DNA from: Hyperoodon ampullatus
Taxonomy: Eukaryota; Chordata; Mammalia; Artiodactyla; Ziphiidae
Reading direction: 5' to 3'
Assembly: GCA_949752795.1 (NCBI GenBank)
Contig: OX457070.1
Location: 35,621,574-35,685,573 of the forward strand
DNA: 64,000 nt
Translations under genes and position numbers: made by a program
Part shown: positions 31,484-44,900 of the stretch, in pieces
How positions within the stretch are numbered: the first letter of the stretch is position 1
Layout: each line of letters opens with the position of its first letter
The notes under the pieces: model-generated
Seen by the model: the letters and a program-made list of their open reading frames with translations, nothing else
Told to the model about the DNA's origin: nothing
The model's database searches: none

Positions 31484-32034
31484 AACCAAGCATTTCTGTG
31501 TAGCCAGAGTGTATTTCATGTTGTTGGAAAAGGGAAAAGAGTGATAAGAAGATTGGAAAGGATGCCGTTCTTCAAATTTAGTTACTCATATATTTAATAA
31601 AAGACTAGAAGGACTTAAATAAACATTTGTTATCCTTATAGTTTGTGCACGTCAGATATTCAAAGGTCACAAAGCTGGGCAGTTCTGGCTCAGGATCTTT
31701 CATGAGGTTGCAGTCATCCAAAGGCTGGCCTGGACCTGTTAGATCTAAGTCTCAGGTGGCTCGTATACGTGGTTGGCAAGGGGGTGCTGGTTGTTGGCGA
31801 GAGGCTAGCTCTTCCTCTTCCATTGTTGAAGACAATGTCTTCACAGGCTTGCTCTGAGTGTTTTCACAACATGGTGGCCAGTCACACCCTCTCCCTCTGG
31901 CCTGGGGCTGACAAGTGTCTGTGAAGGAAAACTTGAGCTCATGGAGACCTGTAGCAGCTGGAACACTGGGTAGAGCAGCAACTTAAAACTTTTTGTTTTA
32001 TATACGCCACAGTGAAAGAAGCACGTAGTGACAA
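31484..32034. other. Unresolved old interspersed repeat
   Basis: 31655-31990 has phrases I associate with an old mammalian repeat (CAGTTCTGGCTCAGGATCTT, CATGAGGTTGCAGTCATCC, then TTCACAACATGGTGGCC), but I cannot name the family. The 70-codon open frame at 31645-31857 lies in it and has no recognised domain. Confidence 0.4.
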
Positions 32035-32200
32035 AATGATGGATTTTGGAATTAGACAAATTTGTGTTAAAAGTATACCTCCATCATTTTTGTATTTTGT
32101 AAAATAAAGAAATACTTCTTCATATGGTTGTTGTAAAGTCTAAATGAGAAAATGAATATAAAGCATTCAGCATATGGTAGGTGTTCTCTAATTAGCTGAA
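32035..32200 (-). mobile_element. MIR SINE fragment, antisense
   Basis: GTTGTTGTAAAGTCTAAATGAGAAAATG followed by AAAGCATTCAGCATATGGTA is the antisense-type MIR arrangement near its 5' conserved region. Short and diverged; no flanking duplication visible. Confidence 0.55.
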
Positions 32201-33039
32201 AAAAGAACTTTCTTCTCTCTTTTTTGATCAAACATAAAATGAACAACACTAAAACCCTGGAGATTTCCCAAACTTGGTGAGGTTTAGAAATAAGTAAATG
32301 TAATTTCTAAAGGTAAATTGCACATATTGCCTTATTGACATAATCAGTGATTTAGATGTGGGAGGTTAACAACACCCAACACAAATGTAGTTTTCAGGAA
32401 TGGACCATTGCACTGTAACAGTATTAAACCTTTTACTGAGCATCTTTAAGGGAAAGTACTTTTGAGTGAGCCGCATATTGAATAATTTGTAACAGAGTCA
32501 CACCATAAAACTTACGTTTGAAATAAGTAAATGATGTCCAAACATCAATTTCATAAATTAGGTAACTTTCATAAGTATAAATTGGAATGTTCATGAAAAG
32601 AGGATGCATACTTACCAGTGTTCATATCAAATCCACCATTTACTCATATTATCTGTATTGTTATAAATAAAAAAATTCTTTGCAATTAAAGTATGTATGT
32701 CATCCACATTTCCTTTATTAGAAAATAACTGACATATAATATTTAGTAACTACTGAAAAAATAGCAAACCCTACTTTGAATAATTAGATACCTTGTCTTT
32801 GGCTGGCACCGTCTGTGACAAATCCTGCACTGTATTGTTTACAGACACACAGCTGCAGCCTAAGATGGCACCAAAACCAATTATTGATGCTGTGCTCTTT
32901 GCAGCCCTGGCCCTGTTTCCTCTAGAAAGGAGGACGTGGGAAGAGAGGTTGCAAATACAGGAGTGATAAGAATAATTGATAGTTTATGTCTCTTCTATCT
33001 TAAAAAAAACAAAACAAAAAACACCTCTCCCTCCATGTT
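32201..33039. other. Unique DNA, nothing recognised
   Basis: 32800-32960 is GC-richer than its surroundings (CACAGCTGCAGCCTAAGATG), as some conserved noncoding elements are, but nothing coding or repetitive is supported. Confidence 0.4.
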
Positions 33040-33215
33040 GAGACTCCTCTAGCTACCACTCTCTCTCTCCATCCACATCTGTGGCTTCAACTACATCTTT
33101 GGCTTCTAAACCTATATTTTCATTCTAGATCTCACTCCTAAGCTCCATATCTCTATTTGGGTGTTTAGTGTCTACCTAAAGCTTTAAGTTAGCCTGACAC
33201 TCCACAGAATATGCA
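33040..33215 (+). mobile_element. L2 LINE fragment
   Basis: Sense L2 from just after the reverse transcriptase catalytic motif: TATTTTCATTCTAGATCTCA, CTCCATATCTCTATTTGGGTG and TCTACCTAAAGC follow the order of the family's 'TATATCTCCAGCCCAGACC...' region. Diverged. Confidence 0.5.
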
Positions 33216-33599
33216 TTTCCTAAATAGTAATTGCTAACTATTACTATTAGCAGCCTAGCCATTTTGCATGTATTTTTAAATGTCTGGTGAAATAATGGAA
33301 TGTCACAAAGTCAAAGTGGTAAGTTATCTCAGAAAAATCCTAGTTGTCTTTCTAATAGAAAATATTCTTTCGTGGAAAGTGCCTCTCTCAAAGGAGTATG
33401 ATTAACTCTATCAATGGTATAACTGTGGTTCTCCATCAATTTGAAGGAGAATAAAGGATGCTTACATTAAAGGCATTAGCACAAGAGTGGGTGAAGCACC
33501 TGGAATGAGGCATTTACTCAGTGTTCACTACTACTTCCATCTGCAAATGTATTCTGAATAAAATTGGTAGGAAGTGGGAAACTTTTTCTTTAAATCAAA
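33216..33599. other. Unique DNA, nothing recognised
   Basis: AT-rich, no repeat or coding signal recognised. Confidence 0.45.
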
Positions 33600-34473
33600 A
33601 TAACACATACACAGTATAAAAAGTTAGAGCTCTACAGACTCATAACTAACAATGACATTTATCTTCCTAGCACTCTCCAGAGGCAACCACTTTCAATTCT
33701 TCAGTTATTTCTTCTGGTATTTACCTCCATATTTGTAAACAGCATGCATGTATTTCTTTATTTTGAAAATTTTAGTTTTTAACCTATTAACATTTTACTT
33801 TGGAAGAGGAGAACTTCACCACCACCTCAGCAGTTATCCCCTCCCATGCATGCTTCCTCTCTCCTTTCTAACATAGTTCACCACAATTTTTGGTTAATCA
33901 ATATTGTGTGTTTACATTATTCTAACTATGTAAATAAAGTTCAGCCATGTAGCATACTATGATTACATTTTTGTTCTTCTATAACTTTTTGTTTTTTCTG
34001 CAGTTAATAATTGCCTTGCTTTTTTATTTGGTTATTTTTTACTGACCTATTATTTTTCATTGCCAACTTCACCAGCAGAAGTGTAAATTTTCTTTCAGTA
34101 AGTTTAAATGATCAGGTAATCTATTACTTTCAATTTTATTTTTTCTTGCCAATATCCTTCCTAGAGTTCTCTGCTCTCCTGCTTCAATCTGCATGAGATA
34201 CAGTTATCCTCCACTGTTATTCTGGGACTCTTTTTTTTTCCTTATTCTTATGTTGGATCCTTTATTTCCTGGATCTCATCCTCTTTTCTTGGTTTATTCC
34301 ATCCTTTGGTGGGACACATCCTCCAGTAACTTACTGAAAAACAACGCATGCTAATTAAATTTTAAGACGTTGCCTCTTATATGACTTTATTCTAACCTCA
34401 CACTGAAGTGACAGTTTGGTTACATATATAGTTATAGGTAGAAAATAATTTTCCTTCAAAAATTGAAAGCATT
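33600..34473 (-). mobile_element. Ancient L1M/HAL1-like element, left part
   Basis: Antisense of an old L1-type 3' and ORF1-like region: CTCCAGAGGCAACCACTTTC, GGATCTCATCCTC, then the ORF1 C-terminal antisense (CCAGTAACTTACTGAAAAAC, GACTTTATTCTAACCTCACAC). It is cut at 34473 by L1c and continues at 40329. Confidence 0.55.
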
Positions 34474-35367
34474 GGAGATTGGTTCAAGATGGCGGAGTAG
34501 AAGGCCGTGCTCTCACTCCCTCTTGCGAGAACACTGGAATCACAACTAACTGCTGAACAATCATCAACAGGAAGACACTGGAACTCACCAAAAAATATAC
34601 CCCCCCCAACCAAAGACAAAGGAGAAGCCACAATGAGACGGTAAGAGGGGTGCAATCAAAATAACATCAAATCCCATAACTGCTGGGTGCATCACTCACA
34701 AACTGGAGAACACTTATACCACAGAAGTCCACCCACTGGAGTGAAGGTTCTGAGCCCCACGTCAGGCTTCCAAACCTGGAGGTCCAGCAACGGGAGGAGG
34801 ATCAGACTTTGAAGCCTAGCGGGATTTGATTGCAGGACTTCAACAGGACTGGGGGAAACAGAGACTCCAATCTTGGAGGGCACACACAAAGTAGTGTATG
34901 CATTGGGACCCAGGAGAAGGAGCAGTGACCCTATAGGAGACTGAACCAGACCTACCTACTAGTGTTGGAGGGTCTCCTGCAGGGGCAGGGGGTGGCTGTG
35001 TCTCACTGTGAGGACAAGGACACTGGCAGCAGAAGTTCTGGGAAGTACTCCTTGGCATGAACCCTCCCAGAGTCTGCCATTAGCCCCAGCAAAGAGCCTG
35101 GGTAGGCTCCAGTGTTGGGTTGCCTCAGGCCAAACAAACAACAGGGAGGGAGCCCAGCCCCAACCATCAGCAGACAAGCAGATTGAAGTTTTACTGAGCT
35201 CTGCCCACCAGAGCAATAGTCAGCCCTACCCACCACTAGTCCCTCCCATCAGGAAACTTGCACAAGCCTCTTAGATAGCCTCATCCACCAGAGGGCAGAC
35301 AGCGGAAGCAAGAAGAACTACAATCCTGCAGCTTGTGGAACAAAAACCACATTCACAGAAAGACAAG

Positions 35368-36267
35368 ATGAAAAGGCAGAGGGCTATATACCAGATGAAG
35401 GAACAAGATAAAACCCCAGAAAGACAACTAAATGAAGTGGAGATAGGCAACCTTCCAGAAAAAGAATTCAGAACAATGATAGTGAAGATGATCCAGGACC
35501 TCGGAAAAAGAATGGAGGCAAAGATCAAGAAGATGCAAGAAATGTTTAGCAAAGATCTAGAAGAAGTAAAGAACAAACAGAGATGGACAGTACAAAAACT
35601 GAAATGAAAAATACACTAGAAGGAATCAATAGCAGAATAACTGAGGCAGAAGAACGGATAAGTGACCTGGAAGACAGAATAGTGGAATTCACTGCTGTGG
35701 AACAGAATAAAGAAAAAAGAATGAAAATAAATGAAAACAGCCTAAGAGACCTCTGGGATAACATTAAATGCAACAACATTCTCATTATAGGGGTCCCAAA
35801 AGGAGAAGAGAGAGAGAAAGGACCTGAGAAAATATTTGAAAAGATTATACTCAAAAACTTCCCTAACATGGGAAAGGAAATAGCCACCCAAGTCCAGGAA
35901 GTGCAGAGAGTCTTATACAGGATAAACCGAGGGGGAAACACGCCGAGGCACATAGTAATCAAATTAGCAAAAATTAAAGACAAAGAAAAATTACTGAAAG
36001 CAGCAAGGGATAAATGACAAATAACATACAAGGGAACTCCCATAATGTTAACAGCTGATTTCTCAGCAGAAACTCTACAAGCCAGAAGGGAGGCATGATA
36101 TAACTAAAGTGAAGAAAGAGAAGAACCTACAACCAAGATTACTCTACCTGGCAAGGATCTCATTCAGATTCGATGAAGAAATGAAAAGCTTTACAGAGAA
36201 GCAAAAGCTAAGAGAATTCAGCACCACCAAACCAGCTCTACAACAAACTCTGGAGAAACTTCTCTAA
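35368..36267 (+). pseudogene. L1c ORF1 (RNA-binding protein), broken
   Basis: Begins MKRQRAIYQMKEQDKTPERQ. The coiled coil has KKMQEMFSKDLEEVKNKQ, then a frameshift near 35575 leads into GINSRITEAEERISDLEDRI and the RNA-binding part (NNILIIGVPKGEEREK). A stop follows LLKAARDK at 36015 and another frame continues ITYKGTPIMLTADFSAETLQ to the usual LEKLL end. About 300 codons, the normal length, with at least two disruptions. Confidence 0.88.
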
Positions 36268-36325
36268 CTGGGAAACACAAGAGAAGAAAAGGACCTACAA
36301 AAACAAACCCAAAACAATTAAGAAA

Positions 36326-39300
36326 ATGGTAATAGGAACATACATATCGATAATTACCTTAAACATGAATGGATTAAATGCTCCAACCAAAAGACACAGA
36401 CTGGCTGAATGGATACAAAAACAAGACCCATATATATGCTGTCTACAAGAGACCCACTTCATACCTAGGGCCATATACAGACTGAAAGTGAGGGGATGGA
36501 AAAAGATACTCCATGCAAATGGAAATCAAAAGAAAGCTGGAGGAGCAGTTCTCATATCAGCCAAAATAGACTTTAAAATAAAGACTATTACAAGAGACAA
36601 AGAAGGACACTACATAGTGATCAAAGGATCAATCCAAGAAGAAGATATAACAATTATATATGCACCCAACATAGGAGCACCTCAATACATAAGGCAACTG
36701 CTAACAGCTATAAAAGAGGAAGTTGACAGTAACAAAATAATAGTGGAGGACTTTAACACCTCACACCAACGGACGGATCATCCAAACAGAAAATTAATAT
36801 GGAAACACAAGCTTTAAATGACACAATAGACCAGGTAGATTTAATTGGTATTTATAGGATATTCCATCAAAAATAGCAGATTACACTTTCTTCTCAAGTG
36901 CGCACGGAACATTCTCCAAGATAGATCACATCTTGGGTCACAAATCAAGTTTCAGTAAATTTAAGAAAATTGAAATCATGTCATGCACTTTTCTGAGCAC
37001 AATGCTATGAGATTACAAATCAATTACAGGGAAAACAATGTCAAAAACACAAGCCCATGGAAGCTAAACAATACATTACTAAATAACCAAGATATCACTG
37101 AAGAAATCAAAGAGGAAATCAAAAAATACTTAGAGACAAATGACAATGACAACACGACAATCTGAAACCTATGGGATGCAGCAAAAGCAGTTCTAAGAGG
37201 GAAGTTTATAGCTATACAAGCCTACCTCAAGAAACAAGAAAAATCTCAAATAAACAATCTAACCTTACACCTAAAGGAACTAGAGAAAGAAGAGCAAACA
37301 AAACCCAAAGTTAGCAGAAGGAAAGAAATCATAAAGATCAGAGCAGAAATAAATGAAATAGAAACAAAGAAAACAATAGCAAAGATCAATGAAACTAAAA
37401 GCTGGTTCTTTGACAAGATAAAATTGATAATCCATTAGCCAGACTCATCAAGAAAAAGAGGGAGAGGACTCAAATCAATAAAATTAGAAATGAAAAAGGA
37501 TAAGTTACAACAGACACAGTAGAAATACAAAGCATCCTAAGAGACTACTACAAGGAACACTATGCCAATAAAATGGACAACCTGGAAGAAAAGGACAAAT
37601 TCTCAGAAAGGTATAACTTTCTAAGACTGAACCAGGAAGAAACAGAAAATATGAATAGACCAATCACAAGTAATGAAATTGAAACTGTGATTAAAAATCT
37701 TCCAACAAAGAGAAGTCCAGGACCAGATGGCTTCACAGGTGAATTCTATCAAACATTTAGAGAAGAGCTAACACCCATCCTTCTCAAACTCTTCCAAAAA
37801 ATTGCAGAGGAAGGAACACTCCCAAACTCATTCTATGAGGCCACCATCACCCTGGTACCAAAACCAGACAAAGATGCTACAAAAAAAGAAAATTACAGAC
37901 CAATATCACTGATGAATATAGATGCAAAAATCCTCAACAAAATACTAGCAAACAGAATCCAGCAAAGGATCATACACCATGATCAAGTGGGATTTATCTC
38001 AGGGATGCAAGGATTCTTCAGTACACGCAAATCAATCAACGTGATGCACCATATTAACAAATTGAAGAAGAAAACCCATATGATAATCTCAATAGATGCA
38101 GGAAAAGCTTTTGAAAAAATTCAACACCAATTTATGATAAAAACTCTCCAGAAAGTGGGCATAGAGGGAACCTACCTCAACATAATAAAGGCTATATACG
38201 ACAAACCCACAGCAAATATCATTCTCAATGATGAAAAACTGAAAACATCTCCTCTAAGATCAGGAACAAGGCAACGATGTCCACTCTCACCACTATTATT
38301 CAACATAGTTTTGGAAGTCCTAGCCATGGCAATCAGAGAAGAAAAAGTGAATACAAATTGGAAAAGAAGAAGTAAAACTCACTGTTTACAGATCACATGA
38401 TACTATACATAGAGAATCCTAAGAATGCCACCAGAAAACTACTAGAGCTAATCAACTAATTTGGTAAAATTGGAGGATACAAAATTAACGCACAGAAATT
38501 TCTTTCATTCCTATACAATAATGAAAAATCTGAAAGAGAAATTAAGGAAATACTTGCATTTACCATTGCAACAAAAAGAGTAAAATACCTAGGATAAAAC
38601 CTACCTACGGAGACAAAAAACCTGTATGCAGAAAACTAAGACACTGCTGAAAGAAATTAAAGATGATATCAACAGATGGAGAGATACACCACGTTCTTGG
38701 ATTGGAGGAATCAATATTGTGAAAATAACTATACTACCCAAAGCAATGTACAGATTCAATGCAATCCCTATCAAATTACCAACGGCATTTTTTTTACAGA
38801 ACTAGAAGAAAAGATCTTAAAATTTGTATGAGACACAAAAGACCCCGAATAGCCAAAGCAGTCTTGAGGGAGAAAAGCAGAGCTGGAGGAATCAGACTCC
38901 CTGACTTCAGACTATACTACAAATCTACAGTAATCAAGACAGTATGGTACTGGCACAAAAACAGAAATATAGATCAATGGAACAAGATAGAAAGCCCAGA
39001 GATAAACCCACACACCTATGGTTATCTAATCTACGACAAAGGAGGCAAAGATAGCTAATGGTGAAAAGACAGCCTCTTCAGTAAGTGGTGACGGGAAAAC
39101 TGGACAGCTACATGTAAAAGATGAAATTAGAACACTCCCTAACACCATACACAAAAATAAACTCAAAATGGATTCGAGACCTAAATCTAAGACTAGACAC
39201 TATAAAACTGTTAGAGGAAAACATAGGAAGAACACTCTTTGACATAAATAACAGCATGATCTTTTTTGATCCACCTCCTAGAGTAATGGAAATAAAAACA

Positions 39301-40119
39301 AAAATAAACAAATGAGACCTAATGAAACTTAAAAGCTTTTGCAGAGCAAAGGAAAGCATAAATAAGATGAAAAGACAACCTTCAGAATGGGAGAAAATAT
39401 TTGCAAACAAATCAACGGACAAATGATTAGTCTCCAAAATATATAAACAGCTCATGCAGCTCAGTATTAAAAAAAAAACAATCTAATCCAAAAGTGGGCA
39501 GAAGACCTAAATAGACATTTCTCCAAAGGAGACATGCAGATGGCCAAGACGCACATGAAAAGCTGCTCAGTATCACTAATTACTAGAGAAATGCAAATCA
39601 AAACTGCAGTGAGGTATCACCTCACACTGGTTAGAATGGGCATCATCAGAAAATCTACAAACAACAAATGCTGGAGAGGGTGTGGAGAAAAGGGAACCCT
39701 CTTGCACTGTTGGTGGGAATGTAAATTGATACAGCCACTATGGAGAACAGTATGGCGGTTCCTCAAAAAACTAAAAATAGAATTACCATATGACCTAGGA
39801 ATCCCACTACTGGGCATATGCCCAGAGAAAACCATAATTCCAAGAGACATGCACCCCAGTGTTCATTGCAGCACTATTTACAATAGCTAGGTCACGGAAG
39901 CAACTTAAATGCCCATCGACAGATGAATGGGTAAAGAAGATGTGGGTAGATATATACAATGGAATATTACTCAGTCATTAAAAGGGACGAAACTGGTTCA
40001 TTTGTAGAGATGTGGATGGATCTAGAGACTGTCATATAGAGTGAAGTAAGTCAGAAAGAGTAAAGCAAATATGGTATATTAATGCATATATGTGGAACCT
40101 AGAAAAATGGTACAGATGA
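36326..40119 (+). pseudogene. L1c ORF2 (endonuclease-reverse transcriptase), broken
   Basis: Begins MVIGTYISIITLNMNGLN; the endonuclease catalytic QETH is intact (CCLQETHF), while the later SDH motif reads SEH (FSEHNAMRLQINY). A frameshift near 36790 follows. The reverse transcriptase core is open from 37573 to 38400: [44 protein letters not shown], then [19 protein letters not shown] frameshift just before the catalytic site leaves no FADD. The C-terminal cysteine region ([19 protein letters not shown]) lies at 39534-39890. About 1265 codons in all. Confidence 0.9.
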
Positions 40120-40328
40120 ACCGGTTTCCAGGGCAGAAATTGAGACACAGATGCAGAGAACAAACGTATGGGCACCAGGGGGGGAAAGCGGTGGGGAGTG
40201 GGTGTGGTGATGTGATGAATTGGGAGATTGGGATTGACATGTATACACTGATGTGTATTAAATATATGACTATTAAGAACCTGCTGTATAAAAAAATAAA
40301 ATTAAATTAAGAAAAAATTGAATACATT

Positions 40329-41100
40329 ACCCTGTTGTCTTTTAAAGCATAATGTTGGTGTTGAGAATTTTTATTCCTTTCATCTTTTTCGAGAGACCTG
40401 GTTTTGTTGTTTTTTTTTTCTTCTCTGGAAACTTTTAGGATTTTTATTTATCCCCTATGTTTTGAGATTTCATAATGATGTGCCTGGAGGTTGAGTCTTT
40501 TATAAATTCATTGTGTTGGGTACTTGGTGATTTCTTTCAACCTGGAAACTCATGTACTTTAGTTATGGGAAATTTTCTTCTATTATTTCTTCCTTTCCAT
40601 TGTCTCTTTTCTCTCTCTTAGTCAGATAATGTGACTGAGGACCAGTCTGATTGATCCTCCAAACTCCGTATGTGTGTGTGTGCATGCATGCGTGCACGTG
40701 TGTGTGTAAGTATGCAATTGTTTTTTCCTTCTGGGAGATTTCCTGAACAGTTTCTTTCAAGTCTTCCTTTGAATTACTTACATGACTCTCATATTTTTAT
40801 TTACAAGTGTTCCTTTTCTCCCTCTATTCAGAATAGCTCTCCTACTCTCAGTTACCTTTTTTCTTAAGAAGTTGCTCTAATACAACCTTTCAATAGAGTC
40901 AATTTCCATTTTTCTTCAGTGGTGGAGAGGGATAATTCCCCAGCTATGCTTAAAGAGAAGAACACCTAGAAGTCTAAGTATTATTTATATAGAATTCCAA
41001 ACAGTTCTCTTGTTATCAATCCTGAGCACAGGCACTCCATCAAAAGTACTTGGTGCCTCCAGTTTCTGAGCCTCTCTAAGGTTCTAATGCATGTGATCTT
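40329..41100 (-). mobile_element. Ancient L1M/HAL1-like element, right part
   Basis: Continuation of 33600-34473 after L1c. GGAAACTTTTAGGATTTTTA, CATAATGATGTGCCTGGAGG and CCTGGAAACTCATGTACTTT are antisense of an L1-type ORF1 C-terminal region (PRHIIVKF-like). It contains a (TG)n run at 40669-40708. Confidence 0.55.
40669..40708. repeat. (TG)n microsatellite with GCATGCATGCGTGCAC core
   Basis: TGTGTGTGTGTGCATGCATG followed by CGTGCACGTGTGTGTG. The alternating purine-pyrimidine run includes a short palindromic core. Confidence 0.85.
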
Positions 41101-41941
41101 TGGCTCTCAGTCATCCATCCTCCGTAGGTTCTTGGTTTTGCACTTTCTTGAATCTTTTGTCAGTACTTGTGACCATCTGGTTTTTTCTCTCTAAAATTTT
41201 GTTAATATCTATTTTTTGTTATCTTGCCTCTAATTCCCTTTGCCTTGTGAGTTTATCTTTTTTATTGCCTTATTGTCATTTTAGTGTGGGTTTGGAAGGA
41301 AGTGAATGTAACTACATGTGCTCAGTCCCCCATCTTTATTGGGATGGTCCTCTATGCTGGATCTTATGCATGTTGCCAACTCACTTGGAGCTGATCATGC
41401 TACCAAAAGAAACCATTCAAGCATTGGCATATACCATGTTTCCTTGATTCTAATTTACCACTGATTATAAAGTGCTATTGATTTAATATTGAATTCTGAT
41501 GAAAAAGCAACACTATATATTTATTGAAGTATAGTTGATTAATAATATTGTATTAGTGATTCAATATTTTTATAGGTTATACTCCATTTAAAGGTATTAC
41601 AAAATGATGATGACTGTATTTCCCTACACTGTACAACATATCCTTTTTGCTTTATTATTTTATACACAGTAGTTTGAATCTCTTAATTCCCTACCCTGTC
41701 TTGCCCCTACCCCACACTTCTCCCCACTAGTAACCATTAGTTTGTTCTCTATATCTGTGAGTCAGCTTCTGTTTTGTTGTATTAATTTGTTTTATTTATT
41801 AGATTCCACCTATAAGTGTTTATACAGAGTATTTGTCTTTCTCTGACTTATTTCACTAAGTATATTATTCTCTAGGTCCATCCACGTTGTTATAAATGGT
41901 TTCATTCTTTTTTATGGCTGAATAATATTCCATTGTACATA

Positions 41942-41970
41942 TATACACACACATACACACACACACACCA
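41942..41970. repeat. (CA)n microsatellite within L1d
   Basis: ACACACACATACACACACAC run inside the antisense ORF2 end of L1d. Confidence 0.85.
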
Positions 41971-44900
41971 GAATCTTCTTTATCCATTCATCTGTTGATG
42001 GATGCTTAGATGGCTTCCATATCTTGGCAGTTGTAAATAATGCTACCATGAACATTGGGGTGCATATATCTTTCTGTATTAGTGTTTTCAGTTTTTAAAT
42101 GCATAGCCAGGGATGGAATAACTGGATCATATAGTAGTTTTATTTTTAGTTTCTTGAGGACCTCCATACTGTTTTCCTTAGTGGCTGCACCAATTTACAT
42201 TCCCAGAAAGAGTGTACAGTTGTTCCCTTTTCTTCATATCCTTTCTAGCATTTGTTATTTGTAGACTTTTTGATGATTGCCATTCTGACAGGTTTGAGAA
42301 TGTAATCTCATTGTGATTTTAATTTGCATTTCTTTGATGATTAGTGATTTTGAGCATCCTTTCATGTGCTTGTTGGCCATCTGTATGTTTCTTTGGAAAA
42401 ATGTCTATTCAGGTCTTTTGCCCATTGTTAACTGTGTTGTTTGTTTATATTGAATTGTATGACCTGTTTATATATTTTGGATATTAGTCCCTTAGTGGTC
42501 ATATCATTTGTGAATATTTTCTCCCATTCCGTGGGTTGTCTTTTTGTTTTGTTGAGTTTCCTTTGCTGTGCAAAAGCTTTTAAGTTTAATTAGGTCTCAT
42601 TTGTTTATTTTTGCCATTGTTTCCTTTGCCTTAGGAGGCAGATCCAAAAAAAAATTTCTAAGATTTACATCAGAGTGTTCTGTGTATGTTTTCTTCCAGG
42701 CGTTTTATGGTTTCTTGTCTTACATTTAGGTCTTTAATCCATTTTAAGTTTATTTTTGTATGTGATATGAGAAAATGCTCTAATTTCATTCTTTTACATT
42801 TAGCTGTCCAGTTTCCCCAGCATCACTTATTGAAGAGCCTGTTTTATCCCTTTTGTATATTCTTGAGTCTTTTGTTATAGATTAACTGACCATAGGCGTG
42901 TGGGTTATTTTTCTGCTCTGTATTCTGTCCCATTGATCTGTGTGTCTGTTTTTTTTAACAGTACCATACTGTTTTGATTACTGTAGCTTTGTAGTATAGT
43001 TTGCAGTCAGAGAATGTAATACCCTCAGCTTTTTTCTTTTTTTTTCAAGATTCCTTTGGTCATTTGGGGTCTTTTGTGATTCCATATACATTTTAAAATT
43101 ATTTGCTCTAGTTTCGTAAAAAATGCCCATGGTATTTTGATAAATATTGCATTAAATCTGTAGATTGTTTTGGACAGTATGGTCATTTTAACAATATAAA
43201 TTCTTGCAATCCGTGAACAAGGGATATCTTTCCATTTTTTTGGTATCATCTTCAGTTTTCTTATTCAATGTTTTCAGTGTATAGGTCTTTTACCTTCTTG
43301 GGTAAGTTTATTCCAGAGTATTTTATTCTTTTTGATGTGATTTTAAACATTATTGTTTTCTTGCTTTCTCTTATGATTCATTATTAGTGTATAGAAATGC
43401 ATAGATTTCAGTATATTAATCTTGTGTCCTGAAACTTTATTGAATGCATTTATTAGTTGTAATAGAATTTTGGTGGAGACTTTGTATGTATAGTATTATA
43501 TCATCTGCAAATAGTGACAGTTTTACTTCTTCCCTTCCAGTTTGGATGCTTTTTATTTCTTTTCCTTGTTTGATTTGTGGAGCCAGGACTTCCAATACTG
43601 TGTAAAATAGAAGTGGCAAGAGTGGGCATTCATGTCTTGTTCCTGATTTTAGAGGAAAAGCTTTCAGCTTTTCACCACTGAGTATGATGTTAGCTGTGTG
43701 TTTGTCATAAATGGATTGTATTATGTTGAGATATGTTTCCTCTATACCAACTTTAATACGAGTTCTTACCATGAATGGATGTTGAATTTTGTCAAATGCT
43801 TTTTCTTCGCTTATTCAGATGATCATGCGATTTTCATCCTGCATTTTTGTTAATGTGTTGTCATATGGGTTGATTTTGCAAATCTTAAACCATCCTTATA
43901 TCCCTGGAATAAATCTCACTTGATCATGGTGTATGATCTTTTTTATACATTTTCGAGTTAGGTTTGCTCATTTTTTGTTGAGGATTTTTGCATCCATATT
44001 TATCAGAGATGTCAGTCTGTCATTTCTTCTGGAGTGTTCATCTGGTTTTGGTATCAGGGTCATGGTGATCTCGTAGAATGACTTTGGGAATGTTCTCTCC
44101 TCTTCAGTTTTTAGAATAGTTTGAGAATGACAGGTATTAGCTCTCCTTTATATGTTTGGTAGAACTCCCCGTGAAGCTGTCCAGTCCTGGATTTTTGTTT
44201 GCTGGACGTTTTTTTTTTTTAATTACAAGTTCGATTTCATTACAGATGGTCCATCTGTTCAGATTGTCTGTTTCTTCCTGATTCAGTAGGTTGCGTGTTT
44301 CTAGAAATTTGTCCATTTCTTCTAGGTTGTCCAATTTATTAGCATATAACTGTTCATCGTATTCTCTTATGGTTTTTTGTATCTCTGTGGTATCAGTTTT
44401 TATTTCCCTTCTTTCATTTCTTATTTTGTTTATTTGTGTTCTCTTTCATTTTTTTCTTAATCAACTTGGCTAAAGGCTTATCAATTTTGGGTATCTTTTC
44501 AAAAAGCCATCTCTTGGGTTAATTGATTGTTTCTTTTTTATTGTTGTTGTTTGGTCTCTTTTATTTACTTCCTCTCTGACTTTATTATTTCCTTCTTTCT
44601 GCTGACTTTGGGCTTCGTTTGTTCTTCTTTTTTCTAATTCCTTTAGATGGTACGTTATGTTGTTAATTTGAAATTTTTCTTGTTTCTTGAGGTAGGCCTA
44701 TATCTCTATAAACTTCCCTCTTAGAACTGCTTTTGCTGCATCCTATAGATTTTGGAAAGTTGTGTTTCCCTTTTCATTGTCTTGAGATATTTACTGATTT
44801 ACTCTTTGATTTTTTCATTGACGCATTGTTTTTTTAGTAGCATGTTGTTTAGTCACCATGTGTTTGTGTTTTTCCCATTTTTCTTACTGTAATTGATTTC

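Larger units (their letters stand above)
34474..40312 (+). mobile_element. L1c: full-length L1 LINE
   Basis: Plus-strand L1 of about 5.84 kb. 5'UTR 34474-35367 (starting near TTCAAGATGGCGGAGTAGAA), ORF1 35368-36267, ORF2 36326-40119, 3'UTR to the A-rich end at 40312. A 16-bp target-site duplication with 14 matches (AAAAATTGAAAGCATT at 34458, AAAAATTGAATACATT at 40313) frames it. Its 3' terminus (ACCTGCTGTATAAAAAAATA) differs from that of L1a/L1b, so it is another subfamily. Many indels show it is old. Confidence 0.92.

Noticed and set aside
31645..31857. 70-codon glycine/serine-rich plus-strand open frame as a small gene
   Set aside because: It overlaps sequence resembling an old interspersed repeat and shows no domain or start context.
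37573..38400. 275-codon open frame with a clear reverse transcriptase domain as a host gene
   Set aside because: It is the core of L1c ORF2, flanked in frame order by the rest of the element and broken on both sides.
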